64,000 nt of DNA from an uncultured Bacteroides sp. (lineage in GTDB: Bacteria; Bacteroidota; Bacteroidia; Bacteroidales; Bacteroidaceae): the NCBI GenBank assembly GCA_947646015.1, contig CANSEY010000001.1, positions 186,001-250,000 of the forward strand, in the 5' to 3' direction. Position 1 is the first letter of the stretch; each line of letters opens with the position of its first letter. The position numbers and the translations under genes were made by a program. This document shows positions 49,301 to 58,853 of the stretch, piece after piece. The notes beneath the pieces are model-generated. The model had not been told where the DNA came from and searched no databases. It saw only the letters and a list, made by a program, of their open reading frames with translations.

Positions 49301-50548
49301 TCAGGGTTGAGGCTTTTCTATCTCGTTCATCCCGTCAATCAGATCTTTCATCAACGTCTCGCCGACTTCCTGCTGCCCGCGAATCACGGGACGGAGCTTA
49401 CGAAACAGATTCCGGACTTTTTCTTCATCAGTCCCTGTTTTACGGGAAATCCGCCTAGACAAGGCATTGTCATCACTGTCATCTTCCACATCCACCTGAA
49501 TATTCCTCCGCAGGCTCTCAGCAAAGTAAATAAACTTTTTGCGCACAAGATCAGCATGATTCTTCTTTTGATAATATAAAGTACCGATCAACTCGGCAAA
49601 CTCAAGATTACGGTTTGCAGGCTCACGAATCACCGGAATAGCCCTTTGCCTTCTGCGGGCGGTAAATACCATAAAGAGCACCAATACCAGCATCGTCAGG
49701 TAAAGCGCCCACCTCAGAGGACGCTGGGAAAGGAAGTAACGAAAAGGAGATACCTCAACCTGTGCTCCCACCCCATAGGCTTCGGTACGGACTACCGGTA
49801 AACCTTTCAAATGAGAAAGCAGACGGAAAAGGTAGGCTGCATTGTCGCCATCGAGCATTCCATAGTTGGTAAACAATAACGGAGTAGTGACCAAAACAAT
49901 CTCTCCGCTCCCTACCGGACGACTAAGGGCCACGGGCGGAAAACAATCCGGCAAACTGTCATTGAACATTTGCATCGAATCAATCCGGCTAGTAGCTAAC
50001 GGTAGAGACAACGAATCGTATTTTGTGAAGTAAATGCCACATAAATGAGGATAAAAACGAAAAGTACGCTTATCATATACTGCTGAATCCCCAATCCAGC
50101 AGACACTGTCACGCTCCAATAAATTGCCCGCATACTCTTTCATCCGTCTCGGATTAAAATAAGCATACGAATTGTCGAATCCCAACGTATCAGACAGTGA
50201 AGTACTGAAAGAGGAAGCGGCTATCAATATCTTGTTTCCCCTTTGGGCCAGATCGAGCAAAGCATTGAGATCCGCCTCCACCAGATTTACATGTTGAGTA
50301 ATGACAAGAATACTCCGGCAGGAGTCACTGTCAGCAGCGAACTGATAGAACGTCTTGCGCGAAAGAGAATATCCATCCGGAAGAGAGGACTTCAAGACAT
50401 CATCAAACACGGCACACCCCAGTGGCTGGTGATCATGTTGTGCAAAGGTGGGATTCCAGACGAATTTCTTCGGCAGATGAGATTCTACCACAAACATGAT
50501 CAGCAAAAAGAGAACGATCCCGATAATAAACCAACGACTGCTTCTCAT
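49301..50548 (-). CDS. DUF4350-type membrane protein
   Basis: 415 residues: one N-terminal transmembrane helix (about 8-22), a periplasmic domain (ALPDC-like extracellular region up to about 265) with a Ser/Thr-rich NKILIAASSFSTSLSDTLG stretch typical of the DUF4350 family, one more helix (about 278-298) and a cytoplasmic tail. The gene overlaps the DUF4129 gene by 4 bp. In related bacteria it always accompanies MoxR and DUF58. Confidence 0.82.
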   Translation of the reverse strand: MRSSRWFIIGIVLFLLIMFVVESHLPKKFVWNPTFAQHDHQPLGCAVFDDVLKSSLPDGYSLSRKTFYQFAADSDSCRSILVITQHVNLVEADLNALLDLAQRGNKILIAASSFSTSLSDTLGFDNSYAYFNPRRMKEYAGNLLERDSVCWIGDSAVYDKRTFRFYPHLCGIYFTKYDSLSLPLATSRIDSMQMFNDSLPDCFPPVALSRPVGSGEIVLVTTPLLFTNYGMLDGDNAAYLFRLLSHLKGLPVVRTEAYGVGAQVEVSPFRYFLSQRPLRWALYLTMLVLVLFMVFTARRRQRAIPVIREPANRNLEFAELIGTLYYQKKNHADLVRKKFIYFAESLRRNIQVDVEDDSDDNALSRRISRKTGTDEEKVRNLFRKLRPVIRGQQEVGETLMKDLIDGMNEIEKPQP

Positions 50549-51168
50549 ACATCCCCTCCCTTCCTGATTTGAGTTTGCAGAGCTGCCAGCTCTTCAAAAA
50601 GAGACTCGGAAGCGGGAAAATTACCATAACGTACCCGTAAGAAACCATGGGTCAGATTCCTGAAAGGAGTACGAAGCATCTCCTGCTTTACCTCATAAAT
50701 ATATTCTGTAGGAGTCTTATAAAGCTGCCAATCTATCCGGCCGTCATCGCTCAACAGTTTAAGGGTCTGCAAATAAAGCAGACGGATGGCCTCCCGGTAA
50801 TCCTTGCGGTCTATGGCACGCCTGATCTCTGCATCAAAATCGACTCCGTAAATGGTATCTTCGTGGACACTATAGTTTACAGGACCTCTGCGTGAACGCA
50901 TAAAAAGCTCGGGACGCTTTTTATAAAGAAACCAGAGGATCAGCAACAGGATGAGAATAGCAATAATAATCAGGATAATGCCGGAATACTCCTCAGCAAA
51001 ACGACTTCCGAAAATGGCACGAAGTAACTTGGAGAGCTGCATACTGAGCCACCCGTAGATATCAATCTCAGGAGTCATCAGTTCACGGTTATAGTCATAA
51101 TCCGGATTGGATTGCCAAAAAGCAACCCTTGCGGTATCGCAGACCAATGTATCAGCTTGCAACGTCAT
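50545..51168 (-). CDS. DUF4129-type membrane protein
   Basis: 207 residues with one central helix (about 60-85) and a C-terminal transglutaminase-associated DUF4129-like domain (EIRRAIDRKDYREAIRLLYLQTLK, then TPTEYIYEV). Ends overlapping DUF4350 by 4 bp and starts 10 bp after the six-TM gene. Member of the MoxR operon. Confidence 0.82.
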   Translation of the reverse strand: MTLQADTLVCDTARVAFWQSNPDYDYNRELMTPEIDIYGWLSMQLSKLLRAIFGSRFAEEYSGIILIIIAILILLLILWFLYKKRPELFMRSRRGPVNYSVHEDTIYGVDFDAEIRRAIDRKDYREAIRLLYLQTLKLLSDDGRIDWQLYKTPTEYIYEVKQEMLRTPFRNLTHGFLRVRYGNFPASESLFEELAALQTQIRKGGDV

Positions 51169-51178
51169 TTAAAGTCGA

Positions 51179-52111
51179 TCATAATTGCTCAAATTTATCT
51201 ATCTCGCTTTCTACCGAAATGCTATCTACCACCTCACTGGCATGACCGTATTGATATACCATACCAATCAAAGAAAATATCATAGAAAGATAGGCACCAA
51301 AAGTCTGGACGATAGCCAACAGGTAGACCATGAAACTATATCCGGCAGAGATGGTCAGTTCATTCTGTGTATCGCTCAGCATAAAGAAGTATTTTACGAT
51401 AGTGGCAATATACCACGGAGTCGTAGTAACTCCCTGCAATACACTGGATATCAAACCCATGACCAGAGATACTAAAAAGACACCGCCCCATGTGGCAAAT
51501 CCCAGACGGAAAGTTTTCCAGAAAGCTGCAAGAATGCCGATCTCCTCGAACAAGTAAATCGGAGTAAACAAGGCTAACGGCACTGCACAGGCTATCAGCA
51601 ACGGAATAGTAAGCAAAAGCGTGAACGGAGAAGCTACAACCAGAATCCCCATAACAATGCCCACCACTATAGTAAGGCCTATACAGAACAGTACCATAAC
51701 CAGCAGCCGTCTTATATTCTTGAACAGAAAAGGTTTCAAGTCGGCAAACGTCACACCGGCCAACCGTTCTTCGCGCTGATTATAAATCTGCATCAGTCCG
51801 TAAATAATAGAAGTCAGCAATATAGAACCTACCAGATAGCAGAGAAACATCAGTCCGTAATTTACCCAGAATTGCATTCCGATGGCCGCTAAAGAATTGG
51901 TCCCGGCCTCTTTGGCAGCTGCAATTCCCATTGCTCCTCCCATAATTCCATTCATGCTGATGGCTTGAATCAGACATAACGGCAGAATCAAATAGGTACA
52001 GAACTTCAACATCGGTTTCCAGTTCTCTTTTATAAAGTCCATGGTCGCATTCAGTTTATCACCAAAAGGACGCTTCACATATAAAGCAATTTTAGGTTTT
52101 TGTGATTCCAT
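51179..52111 (-). CDS. Multi-TM membrane protein of the MoxR operon
   Basis: 310 residues from ATG 52111 (MESQKPKIALYVKRPFGDKL). This start overlaps the SpoIIM gene by 20 bp; codons further upstream lie deeper in that gene. About six hydrophobic helices, with a Gly/Ala-rich second loop (NGIMGGAMGIAAAKEAG). Family not recognised, but a gene of this type is present in this operon in other Bacteroides. Confidence 0.75.
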   Translation of the reverse strand: MESQKPKIALYVKRPFGDKLNATMDFIKENWKPMLKFCTYLILPLCLIQAISMNGIMGGAMGIAAAKEAGTNSLAAIGMQFWVNYGLMFLCYLVGSILLTSIIYGLMQIYNQREERLAGVTFADLKPFLFKNIRRLLVMVLFCIGLTIVVGIVMGILVVASPFTLLLTIPLLIACAVPLALFTPIYLFEEIGILAAFWKTFRLGFATWGGVFLVSLVMGLISSVLQGVTTTPWYIATIVKYFFMLSDTQNELTISAGYSFMVYLLAIVQTFGAYLSMIFSLIGMVYQYGHASEVVDSISVESEIDKFEQL

Positions 52112-53054
52112 GAGTTTTTCTGTTTGGTAAATAAATATAGTAATAGATAATAAATGACAGTGACAATAGAATGATGCCCAACCGCAAAACATCGGGTAAT
52201 TCGGTATGACGCGTGATAAAACCTTCGATAAATCCGGCCATTATAAAGATAGGAACTGTACCTACTATAATTTTCAGCCCTTTCTTGGCTCCCCTCATAA
52301 AAGACTCTTTACGGGAATAAGTTCCGGGGAACAGCCACCCGTTTCCTAAAGCCAGCCCTGCAGCACCGGCTACGATAATGGCCCATATTTCCAAAGTCCC
52401 ATGCAACCAGATCGCAAGCATGGATTCGCCCAACAAACCATGTTTAAAGAAAAAGGTCTGAAAAGCACCGAGCATCACTCCGTTATTAAACAGTAACCAT
52501 CCTGTTCCAAAGCTGGTGAGCAACCCCATTGCAAAGACGTTGAAAGAAACCATGATATTATTTAAAGTAATGCCCAGAAACATAGGTACCTCTTCCGAAC
52601 CGTTGTACACAGCCATCGGCTCACCACGCGCTATGTTATCGAGTGTCATATCCACATAGCCATTGCCCAGAATCAGGCGGACGAAGTTATCATCATTCGC
52701 TGCTGAAACAATGCCCACCAATACGCTGGCCAAAAAAATCAGGACCGAAACCAACAACTCTTTACGAGCATGGTACATCGTTTGCGGAACCTCTTGCGTC
52801 CAGAAAGTAAAGATACGGGTCCATTTCTCCTTCTTATTGCGATAAATCACATTATGAAGAGCCGAAGCCAGATTATTCAGATAAATAGTAATGCGGGAAG
52901 ACGGATAATGAGTTTGTGCAAACGCGAGATCTGCCGTAAGTTCCGTATAAGCGTCGGCAAGACGGTCAGGAGTCAGTTTATCTGCCTGCTCCACCACCTT
53001 CTCAGTCTCTTTCCATTTCTCAATATTCCGACGTATAAACGTTACCTCTTTCAT
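52092..53054 (-). CDS. Stage II sporulation protein M-like (SpoIIM/DUF95) membrane protein
   Basis: 320 residues. Cytoplasmic N-terminal helical region (about 1-100), then about five helices. The DUF95 hallmark is the LHGTLEIWAIIVAGAAGLAL segment. In Bacteroidetes SpoIIM-like proteins have no role in sporulation and travel with MoxR/DUF58. First gene of the operon, with its promoter at 53098. A second, distant SpoIIM-like gene is in the peptide cluster (61911). Confidence 0.87.
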   Translation of the reverse strand: MKEVTFIRRNIEKWKETEKVVEQADKLTPDRLADAYTELTADLAFAQTHYPSSRITIYLNNLASALHNVIYRNKKEKWTRIFTFWTQEVPQTMYHARKELLVSVLIFLASVLVGIVSAANDDNFVRLILGNGYVDMTLDNIARGEPMAVYNGSEEVPMFLGITLNNIMVSFNVFAMGLLTSFGTGWLLFNNGVMLGAFQTFFFKHGLLGESMLAIWLHGTLEIWAIIVAGAAGLALGNGWLFPGTYSRKESFMRGAKKGLKIIVGTVPIFIMAGFIEGFITRHTELPDVLRLGIILLSLSFIIYYYIYLPNRKTHGITKT

Positions 53055-53097
53055 CCAACCGGTTCGGCTCCGGATAAGTTTTGTCCGAAACCGGAAG

Positions 53098-53129
53098 CAA
53101 AAGTAAGAGAATTATGATATATTTGCAAC
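53098..53129 (-). promoter_or_regulatory. Promoter of the SpoIIM-MoxR-DUF58 operon
   Basis: -7 box TACTTTTG on the minus strand (53098-53105), GTTG (53126-53129) 20 bp upstream. The short leader includes an imperfect palindrome around CCGGTTTCGG and CCGAACCGG. Confidence 0.55.
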
Positions 53130-53209
53130 CAAAACTAAAAAATGTTTAACCGGAAATGACAGAATCGACTATGATTGTCACACTTTAGAAGAAATCGGAT
53201 TAACTCTGC

Positions 53210-53917
53210 TTAAAAACAGTCACTCACTCTTCTTTTCTGTTTTTCTAATTTCACAGAAAGCCTATATCCGCTCCTCGGTATCGTTTCAAGTGCGATGTCG
53301 GGATCGGCAACAAGGTATTTTCGTATCTTGAATATTAAATTATTAGTACTCTGTTCATTTCCTTCAGTATTTCCCCATAGCTCCATTTCTATTTGCCCTC
53401 TGCCCACTATGTGGTTTTTATGAATAAGTAAAAGCCTTACTAACTTATATTCGGATTCACTCAAATGCTTAATAACTGTCGAGTCATCAGCAAATAAGAT
53501 CCTGGTTTCGGTGTCAAGCGACAAGGAACCTATCCGGAGTTGGGATGGACGCTGTACAGCAAACCTTTCAACATACGCAATTAATTCTTCAGCATGAAAG
53601 GGCTTTTTAAGATAAGCCACCGCACCCGCTTCCAAAGCCTGTACAACCCAATGGCTCTCCGTATGAGAAGAGATAAACAGAACAGGAACATTCGGTGCTA
53701 TCACTGTTATTTCTGGAGCGACTTCAATGCCATTCTGATTTCCGATCTCCACATCAAGTACAATGATATCCGGATGAGCTTCCGCTATACAAGCTTTGGC
53801 TCCGTTTAAAGTGGTCTGATAAAAAACTTCGTAGCCTTTTTCCTGTAAGATGATGGTACAAATACGTCCAAACGTAATATCATCATCAATAAAAAGAATT
53901 TTAACTTTTGCCTCCAT
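53210..53917 (-). CDS. OmpR-family response regulator
   Basis: 235 residues. Receiver domain (about 6-118) with acidic DDD pocket (LFIDDDITF), phospho-acceptor Asp55 in IVLDVEIGNQNG, Ser/Thr switch FISSH and Lys in YLKKPF; winged-helix output (about 130-228; LSESEYKLVRLLLIHKNHIV, TNNLIFKIRKYL). Starts 3 bp after its kinase. DNA-binding regulators of this class bind direct repeats spaced about 10-11 bp. Divergent from the peptide gene set and a candidate for its control. Confidence 0.93.
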   Translation of the reverse strand: MEAKVKILFIDDDITFGRICTIILQEKGYEVFYQTTLNGAKACIAEAHPDIIVLDVEIGNQNGIEVAPEITVIAPNVPVLFISSHTESHWVVQALEAGAVAYLKKPFHAEELIAYVERFAVQRPSQLRIGSLSLDTETRILFADDSTVIKHLSESEYKLVRLLLIHKNHIVGRGQIEMELWGNTEGNEQSTNNLIFKIRKYLVADPDIALETIPRSGYRLSVKLEKQKRRVSDCF

Positions 53918-53920
53918 ACT

Positions 53921-55273
53921 TTATTTTTCCGGAATATAAAACGTAAATACACTTCCTTCATTCTCACGGCTCTTGAACTGGATTTTACCACCATGTGCCC
54001 GGATAATATGCCGGACATATGCCAATCCTATACCATACCCTTTCCGCATTCGCAATGCTTCCCGGGGGACCTGATAATACTGATTGAATAGTTTTTTTTG
54101 ATACTTCGGAGCAATTCCCCAACCATTATCTTTCACTTTAATCTGTATTCCTTGTGAGATTCTTGTTATTTCAATCTGTATTTTCACTCCATCATCCGCA
54201 TATTTCAACGCATTTTCTATCAAGTTCTTCATTACATTCTCCAAATAGCCTCTGTCGCCCAGACACGTTAATCCGGATGCTTCGTTTATAACCTCAATAC
54301 TATGTGGCTTAGCTTTCAATTCAACACAGATGTCATCAATTGCCGCTTGTACTATTTCTTCCGGATTTATTTCGGTTTTGTTCAGAACAATGGGTTGCGC
54401 CGCCCCTCTGGCACAGACCAATATAGACTCAATTTGCGCCGTCTGGTGTCCGGCACGCTTTATAACTTCAGCCATCAATTCTTTCTTCCGAAGATCTGAT
54501 TCCGTTTCCATAAGCCAGCCGGTTAAAGTGACAAGTGCATTCAATGGTGATTTGAGGTCATGAACAATCCCGTTCACACTCACTTCACGCCTCTCTAGCA
54601 GTTCATCTTTTTGACGAATAACTCTTAACTGATGGATAAGACATCCCACAACAAACATTATAATCAATGCAAAAACAAGAAGGGAATAAAACATTTTGGA
54701 CAGGATAGCGTCATAGGGCAGTTTGGACTCTATTTGCATAAAAAGTAGCCCCTTCGTCCCGATAGCTTCCCGTACTTTGATGACCCGACGCTCCCCCCGC
54801 AAAGAAGTGTTCCCCAAAGAATCAACCATCTTTCCCTCCTTATCATATAAGGACAGGTAATGGTCTATTTTCAAACCCGATAACTCTTCCCGAAGAAGAC
54901 TGTCTATAACAGGTAATACAGGAGACACCCGATTAGAGAGTAATTCGTCTTGCTCTAATTGTGCAAGAAATTCAGAAACATTTCGAACTATGTCATTCTG
55001 TTTTAAAAGTACTAAATCAATGGTGTCACCTTTGTAGCCGGTTCGTTCCTTTTCAGAGACACATCCGGTAGGCTTGATAAGAATAGGGGTCTTAAATTCC
55101 TCTACATACCTGATTCTAAGCTTTACTTCTTTTCCAATAGCATCTAAGAAAGCTTTATTTACTTGTTCGGTATATTGCTCCTCATATCTCTGGTACAGAC
55201 GAACTATCCAAAAGGCTTGAAGAAAAATAAAAGCTACAGAAACGAAAACAGTAAATAATAGTTCTTTCCTCAT
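53921..55273 (-). CDS. Membrane sensor histidine kinase
   Basis: 450 residues from ATG 55273; an upstream in-frame codon (55324) lies before the -7 box and is excluded. Two transmembrane helices (about 4-24 and 199-220) bracket a periplasmic sensor domain with a single Cys. HisKA with His238 in NGIVHDLKSPLN, HATPase_c with NLIENALKYA, DNGWGIAPKY and YGIGLAYV. Complete catalytic motifs. It heads the two-gene operon with the OmpR-type regulator. Confidence 0.92.
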   Translation of the reverse strand: MRKELLFTVFVSVAFIFLQAFWIVRLYQRYEEQYTEQVNKAFLDAIGKEVKLRIRYVEEFKTPILIKPTGCVSEKERTGYKGDTIDLVLLKQNDIVRNVSEFLAQLEQDELLSNRVSPVLPVIDSLLREELSGLKIDHYLSLYDKEGKMVDSLGNTSLRGERRVIKVREAIGTKGLLFMQIESKLPYDAILSKMFYSLLVFALIIMFVVGCLIHQLRVIRQKDELLERREVSVNGIVHDLKSPLNALVTLTGWLMETESDLRKKELMAEVIKRAGHQTAQIESILVCARGAAQPIVLNKTEINPEEIVQAAIDDICVELKAKPHSIEVINEASGLTCLGDRGYLENVMKNLIENALKYADDGVKIQIEITRISQGIQIKVKDNGWGIAPKYQKKLFNQYYQVPREALRMRKGYGIGLAYVRHIIRAHGGKIQFKSRENEGSVFTFYIPEK

Positions 55274-55302
55274 AGAATTAAGTCTGGTTATTTCTTTTTT
55301 GA

Positions 55303-55310
55303 CAAATATA
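55303..55310 (-). promoter_or_regulatory. -7 box of the two-component operon
   Basis: TATATTTG on the minus strand, 29 bp upstream of ATG 55273. The stretch from 55325 to 55756 further upstream shows no supported gene. Confidence 0.5.
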
Positions 55311-55756
55311 AGAGAAGTTTTCAATATAACAAAGAATTCGTAATTTTAAAGCTGTTTTTAAGTCTTGTCCAATGCCTGTTTGAAGGTTATTTAAGAATGT
55401 TCTTTCATTTTACGCCTCTCTAAAAGCAAGGTGACAAGTTATCCCAAAAGAGAAATCTTACATTCTGACAGTTGCATTCCATACTGGCACTTTGTATTTT
55501 AAAAGGAGGCTGTATACGTCTATTTCGGTCCACAATGACGAAAGATACAAAAGAAGCCTGTATTTCACCATTAGTCTAAATCAAAAAGCAAACCTTTCCA
55601 CCTTATTTCGGCTACTGGAAATAAATAAAAGCACATTCTGCAGACATTTTATTTAAATAAGTTCCATCTCTCTGTCGGAAAGTTACATCAGCAATATCCG
55701 TTTCGAAATTCCAAGTAGCTTCAAAAAACACCGTTTTCATCTCTCCCTTTTACGAA

Positions 55757-55856
55757 ATTAACTTCCTACGGATAAAACATTAACTTCTTACAGACAAAAG
55801 ACTAACTTCTTATGCAGAAAACATTAACTTCTTTTCCTGAAAGAAGTTAATGTTTT
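55757..55856. repeat. 22-bp tandem repeat array ending in a perfect hairpin
   Basis: Four direct units of 22 bp with the shared core TTAACTTCTTA or close to it begin at 55757, 55779, 55801 and 55823. The fourth continues into an inverted copy: arms 55818-55834 and 55840-55856, 17 bp perfect, 5-nt loop. 22 bp is two helical turns, so the array presents identical faces, as in arrays of regulator sites. It lies between the two-component operon and the peptide gene set. It is not a CRISPR: there are no spacers. Confidence 0.8.
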
Positions 55857-56087
55857 GATGATAAAACCGGAATATTTATCCGAGAAGATAAGAAAATTCG
55901 CATACAAATACCCTATTTATGTATTTCACTCCTCTATTAGGACGATTTCGAAAAAAGACCGCGTTATTAAAAGAGAGATAAAAATATCTTTTTCATGCAA
56001 AAACGCAAATAAACAAATCTATTTGCACAACTATTTCTCTCTGCGTACTCGTGATAAGATTTATCCATATAACCAAAAGACATAGAT

Positions 56088-56147
56088 TTGATTATAAAAA
56101 TATTAGGTATTGATTATAAAACGTTTGAAAGCCCCACACTATCTTTG
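56088..56147 (+). promoter_or_regulatory. Promoter of the transglutaminase/peptide gene set with direct-repeat operator
   Basis: TTGATTATAAAA occurs exactly at 56088-56099 and 56110-56121, 22 bp apart. A TATCTTTG -7 box follows at 56140-56147, 28 bp before the ATG at 56176. No TTTG at -33; the downstream repeat ends 18 bp before the -7 box, occupying that position. This is the layout of an activator-dependent promoter. Confidence 0.65.
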
Positions 56148-56175
56148 CGGTATAAGTTAACCTACTGAAACTGAT

Positions 56176-58149
56176 ATGAAAAAATCACGATGTATAAAGT
56201 CTTATATATGGGTAGCATTCCTTTTAAATACTCTTATCTTGTTCGGTTGTATACAACCGAACAACAGCAGATACCCAGATAAGATTCACGAAGTTCTCAA
56301 GTTATCTCATAACAACAGAAAAGAGATAGAGAAAGCTCTGGATTTTTTCATTAATCAGAAAGACTCTTTGAAGATCAGATCCATATTCTTTTTGGTTGGG
56401 AATATGGCAGATAAATACAGCCTCACTCCAGCCAATGAACAAGATCCTTTTCATTCTATTATCTTAAATAACCACATTAAAGAAAAAGAAGCGTGGGATC
56501 CCGGCAAGTCCCGGTTAGGAATGGCATTGGATTCCGTATATAAAACATGTACTGACCCTCCACGCCCCAAAATAGTAAGAGACATCGAAGTTATAACCGG
56601 CAACTTCCTGATCAACAATGTAGAAGAAGCGATCAAGATCTGGCATCGTACTAAAAAGTTTACGGAGTGCTCTTTCGATGATTTCTGTGAATACATTTTA
56701 CCCTATCGTATTGGCAACGAATCACTGAGTGCTTGGAGGGAACAGGCTTATCAAAAATTTTCTTACCTGTTGGATTCAATCAGCGATCCTCTGGAATTGA
56801 CAAAAGCAATAGTGCAGGTATCCGGCATTTACTATAACGCCGGAATGAGTAAATACCCTTTTTTCCCGACTTTCAGTGAATTAGATCAGTTACATTGGGG
56901 AAGTTGTGACCACTTGGCCGCATATCTGACCTTTTCACTCAGGGCCATCGGCATTCCTTCTACCATCGATGTGGTACCCGCATGGGCAAACAGGGGCGGC
57001 GGGCATGCGTGGAACGTGGTGATGAACAAAGACGGAAAGTTTGTGGATGTCGGATTTAACGGAGAGGGACACAACAGCATCTCGTATAAGATTCCTAAAA
57101 TATACAGAACCGGATATTCAAGCAATAAGGGCGGTATTGGTTACTTAGATCCTCTTTGGAAAGACGTTACGGGAGAATACCCGATGCCTATATCAGATAT
57201 TGCCTTATCCGGATCGGATTCCGACATGAAAGGTGACGTGCTGTTCTTATGTATATTTAATAATAAAGATTGGATACCTGTAGCCGTTTCCGCAACTGAG
57301 AATAAAAAGACGATGACTTTCGGAAACGTAGCGCGGGGAATCCCGTTCGGCGACAACAAGATCGCCGGATATCAAAATGAAGGTAAGGGCATCGTTTATC
57401 TTCCGGCATCCGTGCGAAACGGCGTAATGGTTCCTTTTGCAACACCTTTTATTTTAAAAGAGAATGGAGATGTACATAAGTTGACTCCCGATCATTCCGC
57501 CCTCCGGAGCATTTCTTTATATCGCAAATACCCTAAATACGGGCATATCTCAGTTTATGCCGCAAGAATGGCAGACGGATGTTTTGAAATATCCAACCAG
57601 ACCGACTTCCCGACTCCCAAAAGAATCTATACAATCAAAGAACCTCCCAAGCACGCCATGGTAGAAGTCAACTTACACGCTCCTGCCACCTGCCGTTATA
57701 TCCGATATAAGGCACCGGACCAATCTTGGGTAAACATCAGTGAACTACAATGCTATTCGCCCGAAGGAAAACTGTCCGGAACACCTTTTGCCTCAGATAA
57801 AAACAAGTCTCCGGAAGAGCTCGCCAAAATATGTGACGGGAATATTGACACTTTCTATGCCGGTGAAGTCCGTAACGCTTATGTAGGAATAGATTTCGGG
57901 AAAGAGGTTGAAATTGACCGAATCATATATTCTCCGCGAACAGACGGGAATGATGTTATCCCGGGAGAAGAATACGAACTGTTTTATTGGGAAAACCGGT
58001 GGGTTTCTTTGGGACGCAAAAAAGCGGACAGCTTCCGTCTGCAGTATGACAGTGTGCCGGACAATAGCCTTTTATGGCTGCATAACCGGACAAAAGGAGT
58101 TGAAGAACGCATTTTTACTTATATGAATAACGAACAGATATGGTGGTGA
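56176..58149 (+). CDS. Transglutaminase-like lipoprotein with discoidin-like domain
   Basis: 657 residues. Lipobox Cys in LILFGCIQPN (about residue 25). The transglutaminase-like core has the Cys-His-Asp triad: Cys244 in HWGSCDHLA, His277 in GGGHAWN, Asp291 in KFVDVGFNG. The C-terminal about 150 residues (from residue 505) resemble an F5/8 C domain (YIRYKAPDQSW, DFGKEVEIDRIIY). Proteins of this fold may be peptide proteases, amidases or cross-linking enzymes, so it may be a processing enzyme for the peptide encoded downstream; that is inference. First gene after the direct-repeat promoter, overlapping the next by 10 bp. Confidence 0.75.
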   Translation: MKKSRCIKSYIWVAFLLNTLILFGCIQPNNSRYPDKIHEVLKLSHNNRKEIEKALDFFINQKDSLKIRSIFFLVGNMADKYSLTPANEQDPFHSIILNNHIKEKEAWDPGKSRLGMALDSVYKTCTDPPRPKIVRDIEVITGNFLINNVEEAIKIWHRTKKFTECSFDDFCEYILPYRIGNESLSAWREQAYQKFSYLLDSISDPLELTKAIVQVSGIYYNAGMSKYPFFPTFSELDQLHWGSCDHLAAYLTFSLRAIGIPSTIDVVPAWANRGGGHAWNVVMNKDGKFVDVGFNGEGHNSISYKIPKIYRTGYSSNKGGIGYLDPLWKDVTGEYPMPISDIALSGSDSDMKGDVLFLCIFNNKDWIPVAVSATENKKTMTFGNVARGIPFGDNKIAGYQNEGKGIVYLPASVRNGVMVPFATPFILKENGDVHKLTPDHSALRSISLYRKYPKYGHISVYAARMADGCFEISNQTDFPTPKRIYTIKEPPKHAMVEVNLHAPATCRYIRYKAPDQSWVNISELQCYSPEGKLSGTPFASDKNKSPEELAKICDGNIDTFYAGEVRNAYVGIDFGKEVEIDRIIYSPRTDGNDVIPGEEYELFYWENRWVSLGRKKADSFRLQYDSVPDNSLLWLHNRTKGVEERIFTYMNNEQIWW

Positions 58150-58853
58150 CAAAAATAAAAATATCAGCGATGATTTTGACGTGCATGTTGTATAATGCCC
58201 TGAACACATGCGCACGAAGCGTAGACATTTCCCATAAAGGGTGTAAGTATAGCATAGATCTCCCTTCCGGATGGGATACCATTCCTCATGACACTCTCAA
58301 AAAGATATTTCCACGGCTCGATCTCGACATGGGGCTATATCCGGTATCTCAAAAGGAATATTTTACAGGGAATTATGCTTTGGTTGGTTTTATGCCTGTT
58401 TTGCAGTCCCTCCATTCTTATTCTTTCGACCGAATCGTTTCGGACATGAAGGAGATGAATGACCGGACAAAGAATACGTGGAACAACGATTCGATATCCA
58501 CACGCCTTGACAGCATCGTTCCGGTAAACTCCTCCCCGAATTACCGGATAAACAATTATCTCACAATCCGGAGAGATTCCATACTATTGAAAGGATGTCA
58601 GTCTTTATATGTATCGAAATTCGGATACATCACACTGATGCTTTATCAAAAGGGAAATGACGCTCTCCCGATAGACTCACTTCTTGGCAAGTTTAACGAT
58701 TCGGGCTGCTTAAAAGTGGACCAAGAGTACAGATATACCCCTCCGCAAAAAGAGGGGCTTTCATTCACGCATTTTTTATATGCCTTGGGTATAGGTGGAA
58801 TTGTCTATCTGCTCATCGCGTTTTTCCCAAAACGTAAAACAAACCGGCAATGA
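58140..58853 (+). CDS. Secreted, C-terminally anchored unknown protein
   Basis: 237 residues. N-terminal signal sequence (about 1-25), an extracytoplasmic domain with several Cys, a C-terminal helix (about 212-230; YALGIGGIVYLLIAFF) and a basic tail. No family recognised. The start overlaps the previous gene by 10 bp and the stop overlaps the following start by 4 bp, so the three are translated from one transcript. Confidence 0.7.
   Translation: MVVTKIKISAMILTCMLYNALNTCARSVDISHKGCKYSIDLPSGWDTIPHDTLKKIFPRLDLDMGLYPVSQKEYFTGNYALVGFMPVLQSLHSYSFDRIVSDMKEMNDRTKNTWNNDSISTRLDSIVPVNSSPNYRINNYLTIRRDSILLKGCQSLYVSKFGYITLMLYQKGNDALPIDSLLGKFNDSGCLKVDQEYRYTPPQKEGLSFTHFLYALGIGGIVYLLIAFFPKRKTNRQ

Noticed and set aside
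55757..55856. CRISPR-like array
   Set aside because: The 22-bp units are directly joined, without unique spacers, and no cas genes are present.
55855..56085. 76-codon + strand open frame before the transglutaminase gene
   Set aside because: Begins in the tandem-repeat hairpin and is a low-complexity Lys/Ile-rich product; no -7 box before it. More likely non-coding regulatory DNA.
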